From contig DUVG01000160.1 in the NCBI GenBank assembly GCA_012841175.1, positions 1 to 6,301 on the forward strand: a stretch of 6,301 nucleotides of DNA. The letters run 5' to 3'. Position numbers and translations under genes: made by a program. This DNA comes from Clostridium sp. Its GTDB lineage: Bacteria; Bacillota; Clostridia; Acetivibrionales; Acetivibrionaceae. The notes beneath the pieces were generated by a model, which worked only from the letters and a program-made list of their open reading frames with translations, ran no database searches and had not been told where the DNA came from. Below, piece by piece: positions 1-5,311 of this stretch (positions are counted from its first letter, which is position 1; every line of letters starts with the position of its first letter).

Positions 1-333
1 AACAGGAAACATCTCCATAGCCCTAAGTGTACCAGGACCACTTGTAGCAGTAAATACACGTCCTCCTCCTAAAGCTGCACCATGAATTGCAGCCATAACA
101 GCAAACTCATTTTCAGCACGATAATAATCTTTTAAATATCCTTTTGCATATAAATCACCAATAAGATGCATACTTTCACTTTGTGGTGTTATAGGATAAG
201 CTATTGCCATATCAACATTTGCTCTTTTAACAGCTTCGGCAACAGCCTCACTTCCTGTTATAAAAGCCTTCTCCCGTGGAGATTCGAAAAAAATGTATTC
301 TGGGTTTTTAACACATTGTTCCTTTACCATCAT
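1..333 (-). CDS. 2-oxoacid:ferredoxin oxidoreductase alpha subunit, N-terminal part (cut by the left edge)
   Basis: The frame is open from an ATG at 331-333 to the window edge, giving 111 residues. It is the start of the alpha (PorA-like) subunit, the domain I pyrimidine-binding part of a cytoplasmic thiamine-diphosphate oxidoreductase that converts a 2-oxoacid and CoA to acyl-CoA, CO2 and reduced ferredoxin. Visible marks are GSEAVAEAVKRA (residues 27-38), the family motif YPITPQSE (46-53), the acidic ENEFAVMAA segment (74-82), which matches the family region carrying the glutamate that contacts thiamine diphosphate, and GRVFTATSGPG (91-101). Two ATGs stand in tandem (333 and 330); GAGGAG at 340-345 serves either. 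About 22 residues precede the usual family start, a modest extension. It begins 36 bases after the ferredoxin subunit stop, so it is in the same operon. Family identity is secure. The substrate (pyruvate, branched or other 2-oxoacid) cannot be fixed from this fragment. Confidence 0.9.
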   Translation of the reverse strand, partial: MMVKEQCVKNPEYIFFESPREKAFITGSEAVAEAVKRANVDMAIAYPITPQSESMHLIGDLYAKGYLKDYYRAENEFAVMAAIHGAALGGGRVFTATSGPGTLRAMEMFPV

Positions 334-369
334 ATATATCTCCTCAAATGAAATTTTTGTTTTTAAATT

Positions 370-561
370 TTATTCGCTGCCTTTTTCCAATGCTTTTTTA
401 GGACAAACTGATACACATAAAAAACAGCCTTTGCAACGGTTTGTATCAATACAAACTTTTTTATTTTCAGTAAGTCTTATTGCATTTGGTTCAGGGCAGG
501 CAAGAATGCATATCTTACATCCTATACACTTTTCCTCATCAAGTTTTACAGAAAAATACAT
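370..561 (-). CDS. 2-oxoacid:ferredoxin oxidoreductase delta subunit, 2x[4Fe-4S] ferredoxin
   Basis: A 63-residue bacterial-type ferredoxin subunit (PorD-like) that would carry electrons from the thiamine-diphosphate centre to free ferredoxin. Two complete cluster motifs are visible: C12-x2-C15-x2-C18-x3-C22-P and C43-x2-C46-x2-C49-x3-C53-P. The spacer between them is short and there is no extra domain. The open frame extends upstream to an ATG at 616-618, but that start would overlap the gamma gene by 44 bases and lacks a ribosome site. The ATG at 559-561 is preceded by AAGGGGG at 570-576 with 8 bases spacing and gives the normal N-terminus of the family, so I chose it. It lies 13 bases after the gamma stop and 36 before alpha, consistent with translation from one operon message. 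Confidence 0.9.
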   Translation of the reverse strand: MYFSVKLDEEKCIGCKICILACPEPNAIRLTENKKVCIDTNRCKGCFLCVSVCPKKALEKGSE

Positions 562-569
562 TTTATTTG

Positions 570-576
570 CCCCCTT
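570..576 (-). promoter_or_regulatory. Ribosome binding site that sets the ferredoxin subunit start
   Basis: The minus strand reads AAGGGGG here, overlapping the TAA stop of the gamma subunit gene (575-577). Spacing to the ATG at 561 is 8 bases. It favours the 63-residue protein over the 82-residue frame. The run of five G resembles the site in front of the CdhB-like gene. Confidence 0.7.
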
Positions 577-1240
577 AAATAGAAACCTCTTTAATATGCT
601 TCCTAGATTCTCTAACAACTTTCATATTCATTTCAATTAATTGAGTTATTTTCTTATACTTGTCTTTTAATGCGTCATCTAATGCTGCAGTAGTTCCAGA
701 AGCAACGAATTTTCCTCCACGAAATCTGTCAATTAGTGCAGCTTCTAATGATTCATCTGAAACAATCCCTGTAACTTCAAGTAGTGCCCCAAGCATGGAC
801 ATATTTGTAGCTAGTTCAGTTCCAGCTATATCAACGGATATTTTTGTTGCAGACACATATGTTATTTTAGCATTTAAACTTTTAAGTTCCTTTATATTTT
901 CATCATTTAGCGTAAGTTCTTCTTCAGAATTTATTATTATTGTTCCCCCAGGCATAAGACCTTCAAAAAAAGGAACTGAATAACATTTGCCCTGGGTAAT
1001 TACATGAGGGTGAAATACCATAACGATATTGGGGTCAAGAATTTCTCCCCTCTCATATATTTTATCAGATGAAATACGCACATAACTATCAGCTGGTGCC
1101 AATCTCTTCTCCGCACCAAAAAAAGGATTTACAGTGCTTTGTTTGCCATCTCTTGTTGCAGCAAATCCAAGGATGTGAGCAGCTGTTACTACACCTTGCC
1201 CTCCTAATCCAGATAGCCTTATCTTAGTTGTTTTATTCAC
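575..1240 (-). CDS. 2-oxoacid:ferredoxin oxidoreductase gamma subunit
   Basis: A 221-residue PorC-type catalytic gamma subunit, close to the usual family length and complete. It contributes the CoA/thiamine-diphosphate-associated domain of the oxidoreductase. Visible marks are the N-terminal glycine motif GLGGQGVV (11-18); a segment at 39-56 (FFGAEKR followed by SYVRIS) that aligns with the conserved FGPERxGAP...RIS of archaeal and Thermotoga PorC; the LDPNIVMVFHP strand (68-78); and NMSMLGALLEVTG (146-158), a typical late motif. The start codon is GTG (1238-1240), with an excellent AAGGAGGT at 1248-1255 and 7 bases spacing. It overlaps the end of the CdhB-like gene by 8 bases, suggesting translational coupling. 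The match to PorC rather than the shorter VorC/KorC style is by eye, so pyruvate as substrate is only the leading guess. Confidence 0.9.
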   Translation of the reverse strand: MNKTTKIRLSGLGGQGVVTAAHILGFAATRDGKQSTVNPFFGAEKRLAPADSYVRISSDKIYERGEILDPNIVMVFHPHVITQGKCYSVPFFEGLMPGGTIIINSEEELTLNDENIKELKSLNAKITYVSATKISVDIAGTELATNMSMLGALLEVTGIVSDESLEAALIDRFRGGKFVASGTTAALDDALKDKYKKITQLIEMNMKVVRESRKHIKEVSI

Positions 1241-1829
1241 AATGCTTACCTCCTTGCTGGCACTTTAAATTTTTAGTAATTTCAGTAAGTTGTCTAACTT
1301 TTGCAGCATCCACATCTCTTATTGAAATCATAGCATCTTCATTTCCAACTTCTTCTGAAAGAGAAATTGTATAACAACTAGTGCCGCCTCTAATAAGTTT
1401 TAATGCAAGGTTTGCATAATGAGAATGAATACCTGCAAATACACATACATCTATATTGTGGTGCATAATTGTTAAGTTGGGGTGAACAGGATTTATCTCC
1501 ACTTCAGGTTCAATTTTAGGATACTTAGGCCTGTAGTCAGGCATAGGTATAATTTTTCCTCCAACTGTTTGTGCAAGTTCTATAAAAGCTTTTGCTTTTT
1601 CCTCAACACCATCCATCCAATTCCATAAAATAAGTGGCCCTGGGACAAAAACAGGATTTTTAGCTGATAACAGTTTTTCAGCTACCTTTTTCATTCCATC
1701 CATTTCAGTTAAAATATTTCCCTCTACTAAAGACTCACCTTTTTCAGGTAAAACTACCCCTTCTATAGCAGCAGATGAAATTATAAAACCCTCTGGACCA
1801 GGTTTAACTTTATAATTATATGTTTGCAC
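1233..1829 (-). CDS. CO dehydrogenase/acetyl-CoA synthase epsilon-like (CdhB-family) protein
   Basis: A 198-residue soluble protein with no signal peptide or membrane segment. I read it as a relative of the epsilon subunit of archaeal CODH/ACS (often named CO dehydrogenase beta subunit family), which has a DHS-like nucleotide-binding fold. Supporting features are the helix-strand entry AEKLLSAKNPVFVPGP (50-65), a second Rossmann-like strand GGKIIPMPDYRP (90-101), IDVCVFAGIHSHYANLALK (126-144) in place of the family's ...IIFLGHKKYY-type strand, and SCYTISLSEE (151-160). Residues 1-45 form an extra N-terminal part. Histidines and cysteines cluster at H116, H123, H124, C129, H135 and H137, with C190 and C197 near the end. 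The start is GTG (1827-1829) after AAAGGGGG; a longer frame to a GTG at 1859 lacks a ribosome site. It is the first gene of the oxidoreductase cluster and overlaps gamma by 8 bases. The family call is by pattern and moderately sure; its function here is not known to me. Confidence 0.62.
   Translation of the reverse strand: MQTYNYKVKPGPEGFIISSAAIEGVVLPEKGESLVEGNILTEMDGMKKVAEKLLSAKNPVFVPGPLILWNWMDGVEEKAKAFIELAQTVGGKIIPMPDYRPKYPKIEPEVEINPVHPNLTIMHHNIDVCVFAGIHSHYANLALKLIRGGTSCYTISLSEEVGNEDAMISIRDVDAAKVRQLTEITKNLKCQQGGKHCE
1248..1255 (-). promoter_or_regulatory. Ribosome binding site of the gamma subunit
   Basis: AAGGAGGT on the minus strand is a near-perfect anti-16S match, 7 bases before the GTG at 1240 and inside the last codons of the CdhB-like gene. 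It confirms the non-ATG start. Confidence 0.8.
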
Positions 1830-1836
1830 TTTTGTG

Positions 1837-1844
1837 CCCCCTTT
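1837..1844 (-). promoter_or_regulatory. Ribosome binding site that sets the CdhB-like start
   Basis: AAAGGGGG on the minus strand, 7 bases before the GTG at 1829. It lies inside the longer open frame (GTG at 1859), which itself has only AT-rich sequence upstream. This argues for the 198-residue product. Confidence 0.65.
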
Positions 1845-1939
1845 AGCATAAGATTTCACACAAATTATTTGTATTTAAATATTGATTTAAGTTTCTTGTT
1901 TTCATATTTATTGTACGAATTAAATGTTAGCATAGTTAA

Positions 1940-1968
1940 AGTATAAAAGCAATATTTTTTAAAAGCAA
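1940..1968 (-). promoter_or_regulatory. Candidate sigma-A promoter of the CdhB-like/oxidoreductase operon
   Basis: On the minus strand, TTGCTT (1963-1968) and TATACT (1940-1945) are separated by 17 bases. The -10 matches 5 of 6 consensus bases, the -35 only 3 of 6. Transcription would start near 1934, leaving a leader of about 105 bases. The location downstream of the DUF4914 terminator and upstream of the first operon gene supports it, but A/T-rich sequence makes chance matches common. Confidence 0.45.
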
Positions 1969-1997
1969 AGACTTTATCCAACGTGTTTTAGAATAAA

Positions 1998-2051
1998 ATT
2001 AATAACTAAAAATGAGAGAATTTTCAGCCTCTCTCACCTTTAGTTATTAAT
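1998..2051 (-). terminator. Rho-independent terminator after the DUF4914 gene
   Basis: A long inverted repeat: 13 bp (1998-2010 with 2039-2051), a 2x2 internal mismatch (AA opposite CC), then 7 bp TGAGAGA/TCTCTCA (2013-2019 with 2030-2036) around a 10-base loop. Read on the minus strand it is followed by TTTTATTCT, an adequate U-tract. No U-tract follows on the plus strand, so it works for minus-strand transcription. It separates the DUF4914 gene from the oxidoreductase operon. Confidence 0.8.
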
Positions 2052-2080
2052 AAGGGAAGGGTTTTAATCTTCCCTTATTA
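2048..2080 (-). other. Second stem-loop in the 3' region of the DUF4914 message
   Basis: A perfect 12-bp stem (2048-2059 with 2069-2080, core AAGGGAAG/CTTCCCTT) with a 9-base loop, between the DUF4914 stop and the terminator. It shares four bases (2048-2051) with the outer stem of the terminator. It is not followed by a U-tract on either strand, so it is more likely a 3'-end stabilising or processing structure than a terminator. Confidence 0.6.
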
Positions 2081-2100
2081 CATTTTGAATTAGAGAAAAT

Positions 2101-3984
2101 TTATAATTTAGTTTTAATTAAGTCTACATAATCATCAAATGATCCGTCGGATAGACAGCATTCAATAATCTTTCTGCCTAGTGGATTTAAATCTTCACAT
2201 AAAAATTGTTTTAGTTCTTTTTTGAAGAAGTCAGTCAGGATCTTTGCACCTTTGTCATATCCTTCAATTCCAACTTCAGGCTGCATCTGTGTTTGCAATA
2301 ATCCTTTAGGTATTTTATTACCATCTACTTTTAGAGAATTCAATGAATATCCTAAAAGTGGACATCTTGATTCTGTCAATTGCTCAGGTCTAAACTTAGC
2401 ACTTCCCCTTCTAGCAACATATTCTCTTGCTATCCATTCAGGCATAAAATCAACTTTATATGCTCCTATATTTTGATTTGGTATCAAAATAAATCTTGTA
2501 TTTGGTGAATTAACTATTTGCTCTAAAAGCAGATTTGCCTGATCCACCATTCTACCAGTTGCAAATGGCCAGTATGAACCAACACCTTCACTTGTCATGC
2601 CATCTGTATCTATTATACTTGGGTTGTCATGTCCCCTTGGAGCAACCAAACGCCATAGCCAACCAAGGCTTGGTGGCAATACATGCAACATACCGATAAT
2701 TCCGTATGTAGGACTTTCTTTGGTACAAGGAGGAGTCCTAACCCCAAAACTTCGTACATCTATTTCTACAGGTTCATCCACAATCTGAGGTATAAATCGT
2801 CTAGGCATTACAACCCTTGGATTTGGACAAGGTACATCTGGAGAATCCATAGTGTGTTCCCAAAGAAGACATGTTGAACCTGGAACACCTTTAAGGTTTA
2901 AAAATATTAATGGCTCCTTTGGATGTATGCTAAGTTTTTCATAGTGAGGGTCAGTACCATATTGAGTTATATGGTTCATTCTTAAAAACCATCCGTTTTC
3001 TGCATCTTTAACAACAAGTTTTCCACTGTCATTTTGAAGGGATGGATGACATAGCGCCATATCATCTGTAACAGGATGAAGATCACAAGTTTCTTTTAAT
3101 TCCATATATGTGGCTTCACCATTTAAAATACTTTCGCAAAGTAAAATACTTCCATCTGGCTGTTTATGAATAGGCTCTAACATTTCACTTTTACCACCAC
3201 CACTTGCACCTTCATGCATAATGGTTATTACATTATCATAAGGAGTTATAACTTTTACTGAAGAAGCATGAACAGTTACCCATCCTTCTAGTTCTCCTAT
3301 ATGAATCAAGACACCATAAATTCCCTTTTTAGCACTTGGACCTGGGTACAGATTGTATGAAAACAGTTCATGCATTTCACTTTTTCGGTTATGAACAACA
3401 ACCTGTCTTCCATCAAAATGTGTATGTCTAAAAGTAGGTGCTAAGTAAATTGTTACCTTAGGTTTGAAATTATTAGGTATTTCATTTTTAGGAACAAATC
3501 CTTGTAAATCTGCAAGTGCAGCAGCAAAAAAACCAGCATTCATTGGAGCTATTAAAAGTGATGGATACCCTAAATCATCACTTCCAGACATAAAAGGCAT
3601 CACTATTAGCTCTTCTCCTTTAAACCAATCAAAAGTTTCTTTTCTAATTGGTTCAAAATCTTCTCCGTATAGTTCTCCATAACGTGGCTTATCTGTTTCC
3701 CCCTGGTCAGCTACAACTAGACAATCAGGGTCACGACGTCTCATGTAAACATCTTCATAATTTACAACAGCACCGTTGTTGCAACGTGCAACAGTAGCTT
3801 CAACTACTTTCCCTTTTCCAGGAACATCATAAGCAACTTCAAACAAATCAATATTTTCATCATTTCCAAGAGCCATATCAATTAAGTGTTGTCTGCTATC
3901 GGGAATTACTACCTTTGAGGCTCCCATAAGAATTTCTTCCAGTTCTTTAGGAAGAATAAATTTTTTTAATACTATTTTATCCAT
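2101..3984 (-). CDS. DUF4914-type protein, PEP carboxykinase-like P-loop protein
   Basis: A 627-residue soluble protein, full length for DUF4914 proteins (about 620-630 residues) as I remember them. Function is not established. By eye it follows ATP-dependent PEP carboxykinase in order: SEMHELFSYNLY (202-213), where PckA has a WxxxF..NMF segment; AKKGIYG...LEGWVTVHASS (218-242), ungapped against PckA KKGMFS...LKGIASMHCSA, keeping both lysines (K219, K220) and the metal-type histidine (H239); P-loop GASGGGKS (259-266, K265), where PckA has GLSGTGKT; DAENGW (327-332) for GDDEHGW, with the second Asp replaced by Ala; NPRVVMP (388-394) for the NTR..YP segment; and HVLPPS (434-439) for GVLPPV. A recognisable TGRSPKD-type oxaloacetate motif and NTGW were not seen. 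ATG at 3984 is preceded by AAGGAG (3992-3997) with 7 bases spacing. It is probably a single-gene transcript. It may be a kinase or carboxykinase-like enzyme with a different substrate. Confidence 0.78.
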   Translation of the reverse strand: MDKIVLKKFILPKELEEILMGASKVVIPDSRQHLIDMALGNDENIDLFEVAYDVPGKGKVVEATVARCNNGAVVNYEDVYMRRRDPDCLVVADQGETDKPRYGELYGEDFEPIRKETFDWFKGEELIVMPFMSGSDDLGYPSLLIAPMNAGFFAAALADLQGFVPKNEIPNNFKPKVTIYLAPTFRHTHFDGRQVVVHNRKSEMHELFSYNLYPGPSAKKGIYGVLIHIGELEGWVTVHASSVKVITPYDNVITIMHEGASGGGKSEMLEPIHKQPDGSILLCESILNGEATYMELKETCDLHPVTDDMALCHPSLQNDSGKLVVKDAENGWFLRMNHITQYGTDPHYEKLSIHPKEPLIFLNLKGVPGSTCLLWEHTMDSPDVPCPNPRVVMPRRFIPQIVDEPVEIDVRSFGVRTPPCTKESPTYGIIGMLHVLPPSLGWLWRLVAPRGHDNPSIIDTDGMTSEGVGSYWPFATGRMVDQANLLLEQIVNSPNTRFILIPNQNIGAYKVDFMPEWIAREYVARRGSAKFRPEQLTESRCPLLGYSLNSLKVDGNKIPKGLLQTQMQPEVGIEGYDKGAKILTDFFKKELKQFLCEDLNPLGRKIIECCLSDGSFDDYVDLIKTKL

Positions 3985-4093
3985 ACGAAAACTCCTTCTT
4001 TGTTATTAAATAAATTATTTTGAAACCTGCAAAGATATGAAGATATCATATACTTAGAAACTAATTTAAGTTTTGTTAACATCCCCCTTTATG

Positions 4094-4112
4094 TAATTGA
4101 TTTTATCAATTA
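4094..4112. promoter_or_regulatory. Palindrome in the DUF4914 leader, possible operator
   Basis: TAATTGAT-TTT-ATCAATTA, a perfect 8-bp inverted repeat around 3 bases, about 110 bases before the DUF4914 start and 30-47 bases past the predicted transcription start. The core TTGAT-N3-ATCAA resembles an FNR/CRP-family box (TTGAT-N4-ATCAA), but the spacer is one base short. It is too A/T-rich and small to be a terminator. The regulator, if any, is unknown. Confidence 0.35.
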
Positions 4113-4147
4113 ATTTAATAATATAATTAAGTTAAGCAGTATTGATT

Positions 4148-4176
4148 ATTTTATACTTTATATTTTTGTTTGTAAA
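4148..4176 (-). promoter_or_regulatory. Candidate sigma-A promoter of the DUF4914 gene
   Basis: On the minus strand, TTTACA (4171-4176) and TAAAAT (4148-4153) are 17 bases apart, each matching 5 of 6 consensus bases. Just upstream lie two runs of eight T split by one G (4173-4189), the kind of A/T tract that can act as an UP element. The start would be near 4141 with a leader of about 155 bases. A weaker alternative (TTGTAA-17-TAATAT) overlaps the Rex-type site at 4225-4242. Confidence 0.45.
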
Positions 4177-4224
4177 AAAAACAAAAAAAATAATATAGAA
4201 TTTTATAAGTACTCAACTTGCATT

Positions 4225-4242
4225 TTGTTAATATATTAACAT
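4225..4242. promoter_or_regulatory. Rex (redox repressor) operator, near-consensus
   Basis: The sequence TTGTTAA-TATA-TTAACAT matches the clostridial Rex box TTGTTAA-N4-TTAACAA at 13 of 14 defined positions (17 of 18 counting free positions); only the last A is T. Rex is a repressor that leaves DNA when NADH rises relative to NAD+, and in clostridia it controls fermentation and carbon genes. The site is 241 bases upstream of the DUF4914 start and 356 upstream of the PilZ start. It overlaps a weak minus-strand promoter-like pair (TTGTAA-17-TAATAT), so the DUF4914 gene is the likelier target. The match is seen directly; binding is inferred. Confidence 0.6.
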
Positions 4243-4380
4243 ATCAAAAGTAAAATTACAACACTTTTTTGCAAGTTTATTAGTAGAAAGCTTTCATTTC
4301 AAATTTTTTCATATATTTATTTTAATTTAAAGATAAAATAAAAATTATTAGAGTTTATTTAATATTTATTAAAAATATAC

Positions 4381-4409
4381 TTAAAATTTCTTCTAAAATA
4401 TGCTATAAT
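4381..4409 (+). promoter_or_regulatory. Candidate sigma-A promoter with extended -10 for the PilZ gene
   Basis: A perfect TATAAT (4404-4409) is preceded by TGC, giving the extended -10 form TGnTATAAT. A weak -35 TTAAAA (4381-4386, 4 of 6) sits at 17 bases. The start would be near 4416, leaving a leader of about 180 bases before the TTG start. Confidence 0.6.
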
Positions 4410-4450
4410 GAATATAGTTGGCTTTGTAGACGAAAATTTTATTTTAAACT

Positions 4451-4489
4451 ACAAAATTTTCTTATTTATCAACAAAAGTTTTCTTATTT
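4451..4489 (+). repeat. Short direct repeat in the PilZ leader
   Basis: ACAAAATTTTCTTATTT (4451-4467) recurs as ACAAAAGTTTTCTTATTT (4472-4489), differing by one inserted G, with a 21-base period. The first copy overlaps the right arm of a weak 7-bp stem TTTGTAG/CTACAAA (4423-4429 with 4449-4455). Low complexity makes chance duplication possible. Confidence 0.4.
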
Positions 4490-4597
4490 TTTACATTTCT
4501 TATGTTTTTGCTATTGCTGTTCAACTAAAACTTAATTTTTAACAAACTATGTAGTAATGTCCTTCAAAATATTAAATTTAAGAGGGGTTGATTTAAG

Positions 4598-5254
4598 TTG
4601 AAGTTCAAAGTAGGAGAAATTGTTACACTTAAGCACTATTCAGGGAAAAAAATAAACAAGGGGTTGATTAGCGATGTTCAAAGTGACTACATAATAATTA
4701 GGCCAGAAAAAGATTTTTTAATTTATAGCTATTTTGTAGACGATCCAGTTGTTTTAGGTTATGAAAATGAAAATATAGTTAATATCTGTGAGGCTACAGT
4801 GACAGATATCAACTATAACAAAAATACCATATCTGTTAATATAAAAAATATTCAGACACTTACAAATAAAAGGATAACTCAAAGGTTTCCAGTATCTTTA
4901 AGTGCCTACATAACAAATGACAAAGAGAAATCTTTTGCCTATATCAGAAATTTAAGTCTTGATGGTTTATCAATTTGTTCTAAACATGAAAAAAATAAAG
5001 GTGATGTTATAAATATTCAGACAATTGTTGAAAACAAAGAACTTGTATTTGATGCCAAAATAATGTGGAAGAAACCTGGAAAATTGGGATTTGAATATGG
5101 TTTAGTTTTTGACTCAGTTGAAGAGGAATTCATAGAAAAAATAGAAAGTTGTCTTCAGTTTTTGAAAATGGATCAAGAAAGTGCTATGGATAGATTAAAA
5201 TATGATTTTTATATACATAATAGAAAAATGATGACAAAGTCTATAATGAATTAA
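4598..5254 (+). CDS. YcgR-like PilZ domain protein, probable c-di-GMP receptor
   Basis: A 218-residue cytoplasmic protein with two parts. Residues 1-88 are a small beta-rich N-terminal domain (KVGEIVTLKHYSG at 4-16, then strands to about 80) like the YcgR N-terminal domain. Residues 90-190 are a PilZ domain with both c-di-GMP motifs: R92-ITQ-R96 (RxxxR) and N118-LSLDG-123 (the [D/N]xSxxG motif), followed by the strands VFDAKIMW (150-157) and GFEYGLVF (164-171). The C-terminal tail (191-218) is charged and probably helical. Such proteins bind c-di-GMP and typically slow flagella or control other envelope processes; the partner here is unknown. The start is TTG (4598-4600) after GAGGGG (4582-4587) with 10 bases spacing; no in-frame ATG near the domain start competes. 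It stands alone, ending in a shared terminator. Confidence 0.88.
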   Translation: MKFKVGEIVTLKHYSGKKINKGLISDVQSDYIIIRPEKDFLIYSYFVDDPVVLGYENENIVNICEATVTDINYNKNTISVNIKNIQTLTNKRITQRFPVSLSAYITNDKEKSFAYIRNLSLDGLSICSKHEKNKGDVINIQTIVENKELVFDAKIMWKKPGKLGFEYGLVFDSVEEEFIEKIESCLQFLKMDQESAMDRLKYDFYIHNRKMMTKSIMN

Positions 5255-5260
5255 AAATAT

Positions 5261-5293
5261 AAAAGCCCTCTACACTGTAAATAGAGGGCTTTT
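5261..5293. terminator. Bidirectional rho-independent terminator between convergent genes
   Basis: A perfect 12-bp stem, AAAAGCCCTCTA (5261-5272) with TAGAGGGCTTTT (5282-5293), and a 9-base loop. It lies 6 bases after the PilZ stop and 18 bases from the aroC stop. The minus strand has the better U-tract (CTTTTATATTTTT); the plus strand has only CTTTT. It should end both transcripts. Confidence 0.88.
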
Positions 5294-5311
5294 GCGTGCC
5301 AATTTTAAAGA

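Larger units (their letters stand above)
3985..4597. other. 613-base divergent intergenic region
   Basis: No convincing gene is present. It is very A/T-rich and separates the divergent DUF4914 and PilZ genes. It holds an 8-bp-arm palindrome (4094-4112), a candidate minus promoter (4148-4176), a Rex-type operator (4225-4242), a 10-bp palindrome GAAAGCTTTC (4286-4295), a candidate plus promoter with an extended -10 (4381-4409), and a leader with a weak stem (4423-4429 with 4449-4455) and a short direct repeat (4451-4489). The ribosome site of the PilZ gene, GAGGGG, is at 4582-4587. Confidence 0.8.

Noticed and set aside
562..618. Longer 82-residue version of the ferredoxin subunit starting at 618
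   Set aside because: It would overlap gamma by 44 bases with no ribosome site, while the ATG at 561 has one and gives the family-typical N-terminus.
166..983. Plus-strand open frames (166-351, 293-640, 660-983) opposite the oxidoreductase genes
   Set aside because: They are antisense shadows of genes with clear family motifs; they show no domain and no plausible ribosome sites.
2222..3682. Plus-strand open frames opposite the DUF4914 gene
   Set aside because: They are shadows of a 627-codon gene with ordered family motifs; none has recognisable features.
4073..4080. Second Rex site at TTGTTAAC, and a half-site TTAACAA at 4539-4545
   Set aside because: Each has only one correct half; the opposite arm at the needed spacing does not match.
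4286..4295. GAAAGCTTTC as a CcpA cre site
   Set aside because: It is a perfect palindrome, but on either strand the required TG...CA ends and central CG of cre are not all present.
4502..4528. Eight-codon hydrophobic leader peptide (ATG at 4502)
   Set aside because: No ribosome binding site, very short, and easily expected by chance in A/T-rich DNA.
4410..4597. c-di-GMP (GEMM) riboswitch upstream of the PilZ gene
   Set aside because: None of the conserved GEMM sequence elements or a G/C-bearing paired core is present in this A/T-rich leader.
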